64,000 nucleotides of DNA from Mycobacteriales bacterium (GTDB lineage Bacteria; Actinomycetota; Actinomycetes; Mycobacteriales; SCTD01). Where the stretch lies: the NCBI GenBank assembly GCA_030697205.1, contig JAUYQP010000010.1, positions 88,015-152,014 on the forward strand, read 5' to 3'. Shown one piece after another: positions 27,263 through 36,669 of this stretch (position 1 is its first letter; every line of letters starts with the position of its first letter). A model generated the notes under the pieces. The model did no database searches. It saw only the letters and a program-made list of their open reading frames with translations, and was not told the origin of the DNA. The position numbers and the translations under genes were made by a program.

Positions 27263-28789
27263 TCAGGCTGCGGGGCGGAGGATGGTGTGGAGGCGGTGGC
27301 TCGCAGCTGCTGCGGTGCGGGACTCCCGTGGTGGCCGGGCGGGCAGGGGCGGTGGCCAGACCTGCTCGCGGGGTTCGGCGGTTCGGAAGCCGTGCTGGTC
27401 GAGGAGCCGGCCGTCTCGTAGTCGCAGGGTCGCGCCGTCGTGGACGCGGGTGTGGCAGCTGCTGGTGCCGGTGCAGAGCGGGGCGCAGTTGATCAGGTCG
27501 GTGGTGCCGCCGTTGCGCCACCACAGGGCGTGGTGGAGCTCGAGGCGGTCAGCTGGGGCTTGGCAGCCGTCGGTCGCGCACTTCCAGTCCCACTGGGTCA
27601 TGCTCGCGAGCCACTGCGGGTGGGTGAAGACGCGACTGCCCCTGCCGACGTCGAGCACCGCTGAGTCCTGGTCGAGCACGACCCGGGTCAGGGTCGCGTT
27701 GCACAGCAGCATCTCCAACGTGGACTCCGCCACCGCGGTCCCGTCAGGGTAGGTCGCCGGTGGGACCGGGTCGCCGAGCAACTCCGGCGGCAACGCATCA
27801 GGACCGGTGGTGTCGGTGTGGGGCAGAAGCTGCCCGTCGCGGGTGAACAGCGGCTCGGTGAACGGGTCCGGCAAGCGTGCCCCGGTGTCCGGGCAGGTCA
27901 CCGGGACCCCGTAGAGGTCGCGTTGGCTCTGATGGGCCGCGAGCCGGGCTTCGGGGACGGTCACGACGAGCTGCACCCCGCGGCCTCGGGTGACGGTCTC
28001 GGTCCGGGCCATCCAGAACGTGGCGATCCCGACGAGCGCGTCGACGTCACGCTGCGCGGGGCTGCGGGTGTCCCCGGCAGTCTGGTCGTTGCGCCGCCAC
28101 GCACTCAACGCGGCCTTCAGCACCTGCCCGCTGTGCGGGTCGAGCGTCCCGATGAGGTTCCACATCCCCGCGAACCCTTCGGTCAGGGAGGCTTTGCGCT
28201 CGGTGACCTTGTCCCGGTCCTCCTCCGCTGCCGGCTCCGGAGCCAGAGCCCGCAGCCGCTTGCCGAGCTCGCGTTGCAGCACGAGCGGGTCGGTGAGCTC
28301 CGCGAGGTCGCAGAACGCCTGCTCCTGCTCCACCAGCCACTCCGGGCTGTTGAGGGCCGTCCCGATGATGCGCTTGTCGAGCAGGTCCAGCTGCGTGAGC
28401 AGCACCGTGGCGTGGGCGGCGCTGATCCGCGCCGACCGCAGCAGCCGCTCCACCGCCGGCCGCTCCCGCAGGCCGCGGGCGAGCTTCGCCCACCGGCGCG
28501 CCTCCGACGGGCTCATCGGCGCGGACGTCTCCGTCGCGGAGTGCCGGGTGAGCCAGGCCCACTGCGCCTTCGACCCGGTCTGCTGCCAGGTCTGGGTCGC
28601 GTCCACGACCTGCAACCGGGCCGCGACCGCGGCGGCGATCTCGGCCTGCATCGCGAGCAGCTCGTGCACATCCGCCGCCGCGACCAGCCCGTCAGCAGAC
28701 GGCTCGATCGCTGCCTGGACCGCAACCCGGGCATCGGTCACGCGCACGTCAGCCGGGACCCCCGCCGTCGCCTGCACCACCGTGACCAC
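27263..28789 (-). CDS. DUF222/HNH (13E12-type) nuclease-like protein
   Basis: About 508-residue member of the actinobacterial DUF222 plus HNH family (13E12 repeat type). The N-terminal two thirds are helical DUF222; the C-terminal HNH signature is LELHHALWWRNGGTTDLINC, preceded by a CATDGCQAP knuckle and followed by a Cys/His pair. These proteins are found in many copies and are thought to be mobile or selfish, although the activity is unproven. The GTG start is approximate; upstream in-frame TTG is possible. Codon use and upstream bases are less GC-rich than the neighbours, consistent with transfer. Confidence 0.88.
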   Translation of the reverse strand: MVTVVQATAGVPADVRVTDARVAVQAAIEPSADGLVAAADVHELLAMQAEIAAAVAARLQVVDATQTWQQTGSKAQWAWLTRHSATETSAPMSPSEARRWAKLARGLRERPAVERLLRSARISAAHATVLLTQLDLLDKRIIGTALNSPEWLVEQEQAFCDLAELTDPLVLQRELGKRLRALAPEPAAEEDRDKVTERKASLTEGFAGMWNLIGTLDPHSGQVLKAALSAWRRNDQTAGDTRSPAQRDVDALVGIATFWMARTETVTRGRGVQLVVTVPEARLAAHQSQRDLYGVPVTCPDTGARLPDPFTEPLFTRDGQLLPHTDTTGPDALPPELLGDPVPPATYPDGTAVAESTLEMLLCNATLTRVVLDQDSAVLDVGRGSRVFTHPQWLASMTQWDWKCATDGCQAPADRLELHHALWWRNGGTTDLINCAPLCTGTSSCHTRVHDGATLRLRDGRLLDQHGFRTAEPREQVWPPPLPARPPRESRTAAAASHRLHTILRPAA

Positions 28790-28820
28790 CCCCGATCGAG
28801 CCGTTCGCAACTCTGTGCTA

Positions 28821-28849
28821 ATGGTAGCCCGGATCTGGCCCAGCGCAAA
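28821..28849 (-). promoter_or_regulatory. Candidate promoter of the DUF222/HNH gene
   Basis: On the minus strand TTTGCG and TACCAT are spaced by 17 bases, close to the sigma-70 pattern, about 32 bases before the proposed GTG. The local sequence is unusually AT-rich for this window, with a run of five T nearby. Sequence-only prediction. Confidence 0.3.
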
Positions 28850-28951
28850 GGGTGTGGACGACTTTTTCGGACAGCACTGGACCCGCACTGGTGGGGGCAC
28901 AAGGCCTGCAGGTGCTGATGATCTGTCCGGCGGCCCCACGGCGGGGACGGC

Positions 28952-31900
28952 CTATTCCTCGAGGTCTCCCTCGGTCTCCAGGTAGACCGCCTTCAGCGCC
29001 TCGACCGCCTCGCCGGTCGGCTCCGCCCACAGCCCGCGGTCGGCCGCCTCGAGCAGCCGCTCGGCGATGCCGCGCAGCGCCCACGGGTTGCTCTTCTGCA
29101 TGAAGGCCTTGTTGACCGGGTCCGTGACGTAGGACGTGACGAGCTTCTCGTACATCCAGTCGTCCACGACGCCGGCGGTGGCGTCGTAGCCGAAGAGGTA
29201 GTCGACCGTCGCGGCCATCTCGAAGGCGCCCTTGTAGCCGTGCCGCTGCATCGCGGCGATCCACCGCGGGTTGACGACGCGGGCCCGGAAGACGCGGTGC
29301 GTCTCCTCCTGCAGGGTGCGGGTGCGGACCGCGTCGGGCACGGCAGAGTCACCGACGTACGCCGCGGGGCTCTCCCCCGTCAGTGCGCGGACCGCCGCGA
29401 CCATCCCGCCGTGGTACTGGAAGTAGTCGTCGCTGTCGACGATGTCGTGCTCGCGGGTGTCCTGGTTCTTCGCCGCGACGCGCACCCGCCGGTAGACCCG
29501 CTCCATGTCGGTGCGCGCCGCCGCGCCGTCGAGACCCCGGCCGTAGGCGTAGCCGCCCCAGACGGCGTAGACCTCGGCGAGGTCGGCGTCGGTCTTCCAG
29601 TCGCGGCTGTCGATGAGCGGCAGCAGGCCGGCGCCGTAGGCCCCGGGCTTCGAGCCGAAGATCCGGGCGGTGGCCCGGCGCTCGTCGACGCCCGCGGCGA
29701 TGTCGGTCATCACGTGGCGACGGACGAGGTTGTCGTCCTCGTCGAGGTCGGCGACGAGGCGGACCGCGTCGTCGAGCAGCGACACGACGTGGGGGAAGGC
29801 GTCGCGGAAGAAGCCGCTGATCCGCAGGGTGACGTCGACGCGCGGCCGGCCGAGCTCCTCACGGGGCACGACCTCGAGCCCGGTGACCCGACGCGACGCC
29901 TGGTCCCAGACCGGCCGGACGCCCAGCAACCACAGGGCTTCCGCGATGTCGTCACCGGCGGTGCGCATCGCCGAGGTCCCCCACACGACGAGGCCGACGG
30001 AGTCGGGGTAGTCGCCGTGGTCGGCGAGGTAGCGCGACAGCAGCGAGTCGGCCAGCGCCCGCCCGGTGTCCCAGGCGTTGCGCGACGGGATGGCCTTCGG
30101 GTCGACGGAGTAGAAGTTGCGCCCGGTCGGCAGCACGCCGACGAGACCACGGGTGGGCGAGCCGGAAGGACCGGCAGGGACGAAGCCGCCGCACAGCCCG
30201 TGCAGCAGGTTGTCGACCTCGTCGGTGGTGCGCCGCAGCCGCGGCACCACCTCGGTGCAGGCGAACTCGAGCGATGCGACGGCACCAGGCACGTCACGGT
30301 CCAGGACCGAGGCGCACACGGCTGCGGCATCGGTCCAGCCGCGGGCGGCCACGCCCTCGACCAGCTGCCGCGCCAGCCCCTCGAGCCGGTCGGAGCCGAC
30401 CCGGTCGTCCTCGGCCTCGCCGTAGGCCTCGCCGAGCACCCGGCGCAGACCGGGCACCGCGCCCGTGACCCCGCCCCAGGACTGCTGCGCCCGCAGGACC
30501 CCGAGCACCAGGTTGACCAAGGCCTCGTCGACCGGCGCCTGACCGAAGACGTGCAGTCCGTCGCGGATGAGGACGTCCTTGACCTCGCAGAGGTAGCCGT
30601 CGAGGTGCAGCACGACGTCGTCGAAGACGTCCTCGCCCGGCTGGGCCTCGTCCACGTGCAGGTCGTGGTGCAGCTGCGCGGCCGTCACGAGCTCCCAGAT
30701 CTGCGCCTGCAGCACCGGGACCTTCGCCGGGTCGAGCGCCTGCACCGTGGCGTACTCGTCGAGCAGGTGCTCGAGCCGCGCCATCTCGTCGTACGACTCC
30801 GCCCTGGCCATCGGCGGGACGAGGTGGTCGACGACGGTCGCGTGCCCGCGGCGCTTGGCCTGCGTGCCCTCGCCCGGGTCGTTGACGATGAAGGGGTAGA
30901 ACAGAGGCAGGTCGCCGAGCACCGCGTCGGGTGCGTCGTCGGCACCGAGCCCGAGACCGCGACCGGGCAGCCACTCGAGCGTCCCGTGCTTGCCGACGTG
31001 GATGACCGCGTGCGCGCCGAAGTCGGTCGCCAGCCAGCGGTAGGCCGCGAGGTAGTGGTGCGACGGCGGCAGGTCGGGGTCGTGGTAGATCGCGATCGGG
31101 TTCTCGCCGAAGCCGCGCGGCGGCTGTATCGCGAGCACGACGTTGCCGTACTGCAGCGCCGCCAGCACGATGTCGTCGCCGTCGACGTAGAGCGAGCCGG
31201 GCGGCGCCCCCCAGTGCTCGAGCATCTTCGCGCGCAGCACGTCGGGCAGCTCGGAGAACCACTGCTCGTACGACGACAGCGGCACCCGTGCGACGGCCGC
31301 CGACAGCTGCTCCTCGGTCAGCCACTCGACGTCGTGGCCGCCGGCGGCGATGAGGGTGTGGACCAGCTCGTCGCCGTCCTCCGGGAAGTCCCCGACGTCG
31401 TAGCCCGCCTCACGGAGCGCCCGCAGCAGCACGACCGCCGACGCCGGGGTGTCGAGCCCGACCGCGTTGCCGACCCGCGAGTGCTTCGTGGGGTAGCTCG
31501 ACAGCACCAGCGCGAGCTTCTTCTCGCCGTTGGGCACGTAGCGCAGCCGCGCGTGGTTGACCGCGATGCCCGCGACGCGGGCGGCCCGCTCGGCGTCGGC
31601 GACGTAGACCGGGATGCCGTCCGCGCCGGTCTCCTTGAAGGAGAACGGCACGGTGATCAGTCGCCCGTCGAACTCCGGGATCGCGACCTGCATCGCGGCG
31701 TCGATAGGCGCGAGGCCCGCGTCGGAGTCGGCCCACTCGGCGCGCGAGGAGGTCACGCACAGGCCCTGCAGGACGGGTACGTCGAGAGCCTGCAGCGCGC
31801 GCGCGTCCCAGGTCTCCGCGTCGCTCTGGTTGGAGCCGCCACCGGCGAGCACCGTCACGACGAGCGCGTCGACCCGACCGGCGAAGAGCTCGGTGACGGC

Positions 31901-32497
31901 CGGGATCGTGCCGTCGGCGTCGGGGCGCAGCGACGCGACGTAGACCGGCAGCGCGTTGGCGCCCTTGTCCTCGAGCGCGTCGCAGAGCACGTCGACGAAG
32001 CCGGTGTTGCCCGACAGCTCGTGGGCCCGGTAGAAGACGACCCCGACCGTCGGCCGGCTCTCGTCGCGGGCCCGCTCGCCGTGGACCCCGAAGGCGGGCA
32101 GCGGAGTGGGCGGCTCGAAGCCGTGGCCGGTCAGCAGCAGCGTGTCGGACAGGAAGGCGACCAGCTCGCGGAGGTTCGTCGTACCCCCCTCGCGCAGGTA
32201 GGCGGCGGCGTCGGCGACCACGCCCGCCGGGACGGTCGACAGCGCGGTGAGCTCGGCGTCGACGCCCTCGCCGCCGAGCAGGACCACCGGGACGGTCGCG
32301 CGGGCGAGCAGGTCGTCGAGGCCGTCCCAGGCACGCCGCCCGCCGAGCAGTCGGACGACGACGAGCGAGACGCCCTCGAAGTCGACCGGGGCGTCGAGGC
32401 GGGTCGGGTTGGCCAGGCGCAGCGGCAACGCGGGGTCGGGCACGGCGCGGGCGGCGAGCAGGTCGGTGTCGGCGGTGGACAGGAGCAGCAAGGTCAC
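28952..32497 (-). CDS. cobN: Cobaltochelatase subunit CobN
   Basis: 1181-residue large chelatase subunit, the size and layout of CobN/ChlH. Recognisable blocks include VGVVFYRAHELSGNTGFVD, LSSYPTKHSRVGNAVGLDTP, the porphyrin-binding HAVIHVGKHGTLEWLPG, YPFIVNDPGEGTQAKRRGHA and the C-terminal KSNPWALRGIAERLLEA. It inserts cobalt into hydrogenobyrinic acid a,c-diamide in the late-insertion route with an AAA+/VWA motor, here probably the ChlI-ChlD fusion. GTG start; no cobalamin riboswitch is visible in its short leader. It is separated from the main operon by unrelated genes. Confidence 0.97.
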   Translation of the reverse strand: MTLLLLSTADTDLLAARAVPDPALPLRLANPTRLDAPVDFEGVSLVVVRLLGGRRAWDGLDDLLARATVPVVLLGGEGVDAELTALSTVPAGVVADAAAYLREGGTTNLRELVAFLSDTLLLTGHGFEPPTPLPAFGVHGERARDESRPTVGVVFYRAHELSGNTGFVDVLCDALEDKGANALPVYVASLRPDADGTIPAVTELFAGRVDALVVTVLAGGGSNQSDAETWDARALQALDVPVLQGLCVTSSRAEWADSDAGLAPIDAAMQVAIPEFDGRLITVPFSFKETGADGIPVYVADAERAARVAGIAVNHARLRYVPNGEKKLALVLSSYPTKHSRVGNAVGLDTPASAVVLLRALREAGYDVGDFPEDGDELVHTLIAAGGHDVEWLTEEQLSAAVARVPLSSYEQWFSELPDVLRAKMLEHWGAPPGSLYVDGDDIVLAALQYGNVVLAIQPPRGFGENPIAIYHDPDLPPSHHYLAAYRWLATDFGAHAVIHVGKHGTLEWLPGRGLGLGADDAPDAVLGDLPLFYPFIVNDPGEGTQAKRRGHATVVDHLVPPMARAESYDEMARLEHLLDEYATVQALDPAKVPVLQAQIWELVTAAQLHHDLHVDEAQPGEDVFDDVVLHLDGYLCEVKDVLIRDGLHVFGQAPVDEALVNLVLGVLRAQQSWGGVTGAVPGLRRVLGEAYGEAEDDRVGSDRLEGLARQLVEGVAARGWTDAAAVCASVLDRDVPGAVASLEFACTEVVPRLRRTTDEVDNLLHGLCGGFVPAGPSGSPTRGLVGVLPTGRNFYSVDPKAIPSRNAWDTGRALADSLLSRYLADHGDYPDSVGLVVWGTSAMRTAGDDIAEALWLLGVRPVWDQASRRVTGLEVVPREELGRPRVDVTLRISGFFRDAFPHVVSLLDDAVRLVADLDEDDNLVRRHVMTDIAAGVDERRATARIFGSKPGAYGAGLLPLIDSRDWKTDADLAEVYAVWGGYAYGRGLDGAAARTDMERVYRRVRVAAKNQDTREHDIVDSDDYFQYHGGMVAAVRALTGESPAAYVGDSAVPDAVRTRTLQEETHRVFRARVVNPRWIAAMQRHGYKGAFEMAATVDYLFGYDATAGVVDDWMYEKLVTSYVTDPVNKAFMQKSNPWALRGIAERLLEAADRGLWAEPTGEAVEALKAVYLETEGDLEE

Positions 32498-32566
32498 GGG
32501 GAGCCAGTGTCCACAGGTGCGCCGCGGGTCCTTGCGGCCGGGGTCCGACGCCCGCAGACTGCTCGC

Positions 32567-32842
32567 ATGACGACGACCGCCCAGACGTGGGTGCTGCTGG
32601 GCATCCTCGGTGTCCTCGTCAGCGGACTGCTGGTCTCGTGGTCGGTGGCGTTCTCGTCACTGCGAAGCGAGTTCCGTGGGCTCTTCGCCGGGCTGCGCAG
32701 CGAGATCTCGGGCTTCCGGGGCGAGATGGACGCCCGCTTCGCGGCGGTGGACACCCGCTTCGACGGGGTGGACCGGCGGCTCGACGACCTCGACCGCGAC
32801 GTGCAGGCGCTGTCGGACCGGGTCTTCCGCGACCGGCCCTGA
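32567..32842 (+). CDS. Small membrane protein with heptad-like tail
   Basis: 91-residue protein: one N-terminal transmembrane helix (about residues 8-30, WVLLGILGVLVSGLLVSW) followed by a repeating helical segment in which FRGEMDARF, DTRFDGVDRRL and DDLDRDV recur at heptad-like spacing, suggesting a coiled coil. Similar small anchored coiled-coil proteins are common but functionally uncharacterised. It is divergent from cobN, and its stop is 3 bases before the end of the opposing TetR gene. Confidence 0.75.
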   Translation: MTTTAQTWVLLGILGVLVSGLLVSWSVAFSSLRSEFRGLFAGLRSEISGFRGEMDARFAAVDTRFDGVDRRLDDLDRDVQALSDRVFRDRP

Positions 32843-32845
32843 CCG

Positions 32846-33433
32846 CTAGGCCGGCGGCTCGACGAGCGCCCGCAGCGCCGGCTCCAGCAGCCGGGTGATG
32901 TCCTCGCGCGACGCGCCGGCGACGGCGGGCAGCTCGAGCAGGTAGCGCGCCATCCCGAGCCCGATCATGCAGGCCCCGACCAGGCCGGCCCGCAGTTCGG
33001 CCTCGTCACCGCCGATCACCCGCGCCACCGCGTCGGAGCGCTCGCACATGACCTCGTCGCGCATGACGGCGGCGGCCGAGGGGTGCGTCAGGCACGCGCG
33101 CATCAGCGCCACCGCAGAGCCCTTGTCGGGCGAGTCCTCGAACTTCGCGAACAGGTCGGCCAGCGCCGCCGCGGGCAGAGTGTCGGAGACCGCGGTGGAG
33201 ATGGTCTCGTGCTCGTGCAGCCACTGGGCCGAGGACGTGAACAGCCCCTCCTTGTTGCCGAAGTAGTGCATGACGAGCGCCGGGTCGACCCCCGCCCGGG
33301 AGGCGACCCCACGGATCGTCGTCCGCTCGTAGCCGAGTTCGGCGAACAGCGCCTGGGCGGCGTCGACGATCGCGGCCTCGGTGCGGCGACGGCGCTCCTC
33401 GCGAGGGACGGCCTCCGCTGTCATGAAACTCAC
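32846..33433 (-). CDS. TetR-family regulator of the MFS pump
   Basis: 195-residue TetR protein. The helix-turn-helix is TTIRGVASRAGVDPALVMHYFGNKEGLF near residues 38-66, and the C-terminal half is of the TetR_C type seen in efflux regulators. It is divergent from the MFS transporter, with a perfect inverted repeat between the two genes, so it very likely represses the pump and itself. Two in-frame ATGs (first and fourth codon) could start it. Confidence 0.92.
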   Translation of the reverse strand: MSFMTAEAVPREERRRRTEAAIVDAAQALFAELGYERTTIRGVASRAGVDPALVMHYFGNKEGLFTSSAQWLHEHETISTAVSDTLPAAALADLFAKFEDSPDKGSAVALMRACLTHPSAAAVMRDEVMCERSDAVARVIGGDEAELRAGLVGACMIGLGMARYLLELPAVAGASREDITRLLEPALRALVEPPA

Positions 33434-33442
33434 TCTACACGC

Positions 33443-33463
33443 GTTGACCGTAGAACGGTCAAC
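33443..33463. promoter_or_regulatory. Operator of the TetR/MFS pair
   Basis: GTTGACCG and CGGTCAAC are a perfect 8-bp inverted repeat around the 5-base spacer TAGAA. It lies in the 72-base divergent gap, 10 bases from the regulator start and 43 bases from the transporter start, an ideal place for a TetR dimer to block both promoters. Confidence 0.8.
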
Positions 33464-33505
33464 AGTCTACGCTCGTTGAGCCAATCGTTTCGAGAGAGGT
33501 CCACC

Positions 33506-35044
33506 ATGTCCGTCACCAGTGAGGTGCGCCGCGCAGACGGCACCACCCACAAGGGCCTCGCGCTGGTCGTGATCGCCATCAGCCAGCTCATGGTCGTGCT
33601 CGACGCGACCATTGTGAACGTCGCGCTCGACGACATCTACCGCGCGCTCGACTTCACCTCCCAGGCCGACCTGTCGTGGGTCGTCACCGGCTACACCCTG
33701 ACCTTCGGCGGCTTCCTGCTGCTGGGCGGCAAGCTGGCCGACCGGCTCGGCCGCAGGCGGGTCTTCATCGCCGGCGCCGTGCTGTTCGCCGTCGCCTCGG
33801 CCCTCGGTGGCGCGGCCGCCAACCCCGGCATGCTCATCGCCGCGCGCCTGCTGCAGGGCCTCGGCGGCGCGCTCATGTCGCCCGCCGCGTTGTCGCTGCT
33901 CACCGTGACCTTCGAGGAGGGCCCGGAGCGCAACAAGGCGCTCGGCGTCTTCTCCGCCATCACCGCCGGCGGCGCGGCCCTCGGCCTCATCCTCGGCGGT
34001 CTGCTCACCGACTACCTCAACTGGCGCTGGGTGCTGCTCGTCAACATCCCGATCGCGGTCCTGGCGACCGTCGGGGCGCTGCGCTTCGTGCCGGAGAGCA
34101 AGGACGAGACCGCCCAGGGCTTCGACGTCCCCGGTGCGGTCCTCGCGACGACCGGCCTCATCGCGCTGGTCTACGGCCTGGTGAAGGTCAACGACCCGAC
34201 GACCACGGGTACGACGAGCGCGCTCACCTTCGCCGCGGCCGTCGTACTCCTGGTCGCCTTCGTGGTCTGGCAGCTGCGCACCCCGACACCGCTGGTGCCG
34301 TTCCGGCTGTTCAAGAACCGCAACATCCTCGCGGCCGACGTCGGTGCGCTGCTCGTCGGCACCGGCATCTTCGCGCTGTTCTTCTTCGTGGTGCTGTGGA
34401 TGCAGCAGATCAACGGCTACAGCGCGATCCGCTCCGGCCTCGCCTTCCTGCCGATGACCTTCCTCATCGGCGGCAGCGCGGCCTTCGCCGCGAAGACCCT
34501 CGCCCGCACCGGCGCCCGCCCGCTGCTCATGGCCGGCATGTCGCTCGCGACGCTCGGCATGCTGCTGCTCGGCCTGCGCCTCGAGCCCGACAGCAGCTAC
34601 GTCACGGTGATCCTGCCGTCCCTGGTCCTCGTCGCGATGGGCATGGGCATGACCTTCGTGGCGCTCACCGCCGCCGCCATCGCGGGCGTCCCCCACGAGG
34701 ACGCGGGCATCGCCTCAGCGCTGCTCAACGCCGGCCAGCAGGTCGGTGGTGCGCTCGGCCTCGCCCTGCTCGCCGCGGTCAGCACCGGTCGCAGCGGCGC
34801 GGTCCTCGACGGCTTCGAGGCCAAGCAGGAGCAGGTCCGCACCGCGCTGCAGTCCGGTCCGCCCACGCCTGACACCCTCGCAGTGCTCGGTCGCGTGCAG
34901 GACGCGCTGGTGCAGGGCTGGGGCGTCGGCTTCGTCGTCGCCGCCGGCTTCTTGCTCGCCGCGGGCCTGGTCTTCTCCCGGATCAAGGTCTCTAAGGAGG
35001 ACGCCGCCGCGGCTCTCAAGGAGTCGATGGCCGGCGCCGCCTGA
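33506..35044 (+). CDS. DHA2-family MFS drug exporter
   Basis: 512-residue major facilitator of the 14-helix EmrB/QacA (DHA2) type. The motif LDATIVNVALDDI in helix 1 and GKLADRLGRRRVF between helices 2 and 3 are family hallmarks, and about 14 hydrophobic helices can be counted. A proton-coupled exporter of drugs or toxic metabolites is likely; the substrate is not predictable. ATG start with GAGAGAGG upstream. Probably derepressed when the adjacent TetR binds a ligand. Confidence 0.95.
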   Translation: MSVTSEVRRADGTTHKGLALVVIAISQLMVVLDATIVNVALDDIYRALDFTSQADLSWVVTGYTLTFGGFLLLGGKLADRLGRRRVFIAGAVLFAVASALGGAAANPGMLIAARLLQGLGGALMSPAALSLLTVTFEEGPERNKALGVFSAITAGGAALGLILGGLLTDYLNWRWVLLVNIPIAVLATVGALRFVPESKDETAQGFDVPGAVLATTGLIALVYGLVKVNDPTTTGTTSALTFAAAVVLLVAFVVWQLRTPTPLVPFRLFKNRNILAADVGALLVGTGIFALFFFVVLWMQQINGYSAIRSGLAFLPMTFLIGGSAAFAAKTLARTGARPLLMAGMSLATLGMLLLGLRLEPDSSYVTVILPSLVLVAMGMGMTFVALTAAAIAGVPHEDAGIASALLNAGQQVGGALGLALLAAVSTGRSGAVLDGFEAKQEQVRTALQSGPPTPDTLAVLGRVQDALVQGWGVGFVVAAGFLLAAGLVFSRIKVSKEDAAAALKESMAGAA

Positions 35045-35061
35045 CCCCCACATCCCGCGGT

Positions 35062-35117
35062 GATCTTCGCCTTGTTGCGATGTCTCACGCTCGGAGAGTC
35101 GCAAGGAGGCGAAGATC
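35062..35117. repeat. 56-bp intergenic palindrome, copy 2
   Basis: Same outer arms (GATCTTCGCC/GGCGAAGATC) and inner stem (TTGCGA/TCGCAA) as the first copy, and the same 56-bp length. The 18-base loop contains CACGCTC, the reverse complement of the GAGCGTG in the other two copies, so this copy is inverted. It lies between the convergent ends of the MFS gene and cobQ, with a C-rich left and G-rich right flank; a shared terminator role is possible. Confidence 0.85.
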
Positions 35118-35181
35118 AACCGGCCAGGGGGTCCGGGGCGGTCAGGAGCGGCACGGGGCGGGGCGTGCTGGAGCGACCGCG

Positions 35182-36669
35182 TCAGGGGGCGCCGGGGGGC
35201 ACGAACGGCAGCCCAGCCGGCGCGCCCTGCTCGATCAGCCGCACGACCGCGTCGGTGTCGAGGTGGTCGGCCACCAGGTCACCGAGGGCGTCGAGCCGGG
35301 CCTGGCGGACATCGACGAAGGACCGCTCCCCCGCAATCCAGTCGCGGCCCGCGGCCGCTGCGACCTCCTGGAGCAGCAGCCGTCGCAGGCCGTCGCTCTC
35401 CAGCGCGCCGTGCCAGACCGTGCCGGTGACGACGCCGTCGCGGCAGCCGCCCGGGAAGTCCTCGCCGCCGTGCGGGGTGACGACGCCGTGGTGGATCTCG
35501 TAGGCCGTGGTGACCGGCAGCCCGCGCCACGAACCGGTCGGGCGGGCCAGCACCTTCTCGGCCCCGAAGGCCGTCGTCACCGGCAGCAGCCCGAGGCCGT
35601 CGACCGACCCCGCGCGCGACTCGACGTCGTCGGCGATCGTGGTGCCGAGCATCTGGTAGCCGCCGCAGACGCCCAGCACCGGGCGTCCCTCGGCGACCCG
35701 GCGGGCGAGCGCGTCCGCGAGCCCGCGGTCGCGCAACCAGCGCAGGTCGGCGACGGTCTGGCGGGTGCCGGGCAGGACCACGAGGTCGGCGTCGGCGAGC
35801 TCCTCGGGCGTCGTCGCGAAGCGGACCAGCACGCCGGGCTCGCTGCGCAGCGCGTCGACGTCGGTCCAGTTGGACAGCCGCGGCAGCCGGATGACGGAGA
35901 CCCGCAGGACGTCGCGGCCGAGCGCCGGCAGCGGCGTGATGGGGGCGGACAGGCCGAGGGAGTCCTCGACGTCGAGCTCGAGGCCCTCCGTCCACGGCAG
36001 CACCCCGAGGGTCGGTCGGCCGGTGAGCCGCTCGAGCATCGCGAGTCCGGGGCGGAGCAGCTCGACGTCGCCGCGGAACTTGTTGATCACGAAGCCGACG
36101 ACCAGCGCCTGGTCCTCGGGGCTGAGCAGCGCGACCGTCCCGAACAGCCCCGCGAAGACCCCGCCGGGGTTGATGTCGCCGACGACGAGGACCGGCAGGT
36201 CGGCCGCACGGGCAAGGCCCATGTTGGCGATGTCGGTGGCCCGCAGGTTGATCTCAGCCGGGCTGCCTGCGCCCTCGCAGACGACCACGTCGAAGCGGGC
36301 GCGCAGGTCGGCGAGGCAGGCGAGCGCGACCTCGAGCAGCGCGGCCTTGTGGTCGCGGTAGGTGAGCGCCGACACGTCGGCGTAGGGCTTGCCGAGCAGC
36401 ACGACCTGCGACGTGCGGTCGGACCCGGGCTTGAGCAGCACCGGGTTCATCGCGGCCTCGGGCTCGATCCCGGCGGCGGCCGCCTGCATCGCCTGGGCCC
36501 GGCCGATCTCCGCCCCGTCGAGGGTGACGTGGGAGTTGAGGCTCATGTTCTGCGCCTTGAACGGCGCGACCGTGACGCCCTGCCGCGCGAGCCACCGGCA
36601 CAGCCCGGCGGTCAGCACCGACTTGCCGGCGTCGGAGGTGGTGCCCGCGACGAGCAGCGCGCCCTTCAC
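35182..36669 (-). CDS. cobQ: Cobyric acid synthase
   Basis: 495-residue CobQ/CbiP that amidates the b, d, e and g side chains. The N-terminal P-loop-like [23 protein letters not shown], the [13 protein letters not shown] and GRAQAMQA blocks, and the C-terminal amidotransferase domain with nucleophile in [13 protein letters not shown] are all present. The GTG start overlaps the cobD stop (GTGA). Confidence 0.97.
   Translation of the reverse strand: MKGALLVAGTTSDAGKSVLTAGLCRWLARQGVTVAPFKAQNMSLNSHVTLDGAEIGRAQAMQAAAAGIEPEAAMNPVLLKPGSDRTSQVVLLGKPYADVSALTYRDHKAALLEVALACLADLRARFDVVVCEGAGSPAEINLRATDIANMGLARAADLPVLVVGDINPGGVFAGLFGTVALLSPEDQALVVGFVINKFRGDVELLRPGLAMLERLTGRPTLGVLPWTEGLELDVEDSLGLSAPITPLPALGRDVLRVSVIRLPRLSNWTDVDALRSEPGVLVRFATTPEELADADLVVLPGTRQTVADLRWLRDRGLADALARRVAEGRPVLGVCGGYQMLGTTIADDVESRAGSVDGLGLLPVTTAFGAEKVLARPTGSWRGLPVTTAYEIHHGVVTPHGGEDFPGGCRDGVVTGTVWHGALESDGLRRLLLQEVAAAAGRDWIAGERSFVDVRQARLDALGDLVADHLDTDAVVRLIEQGAPAGLPFVPPGAP

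Noticed and set aside
29240..32566. Very long open frame antisense to cobN
   Set aside because: Mirror of cobN; only its last 91 codons (from 32567) look like a real gene.
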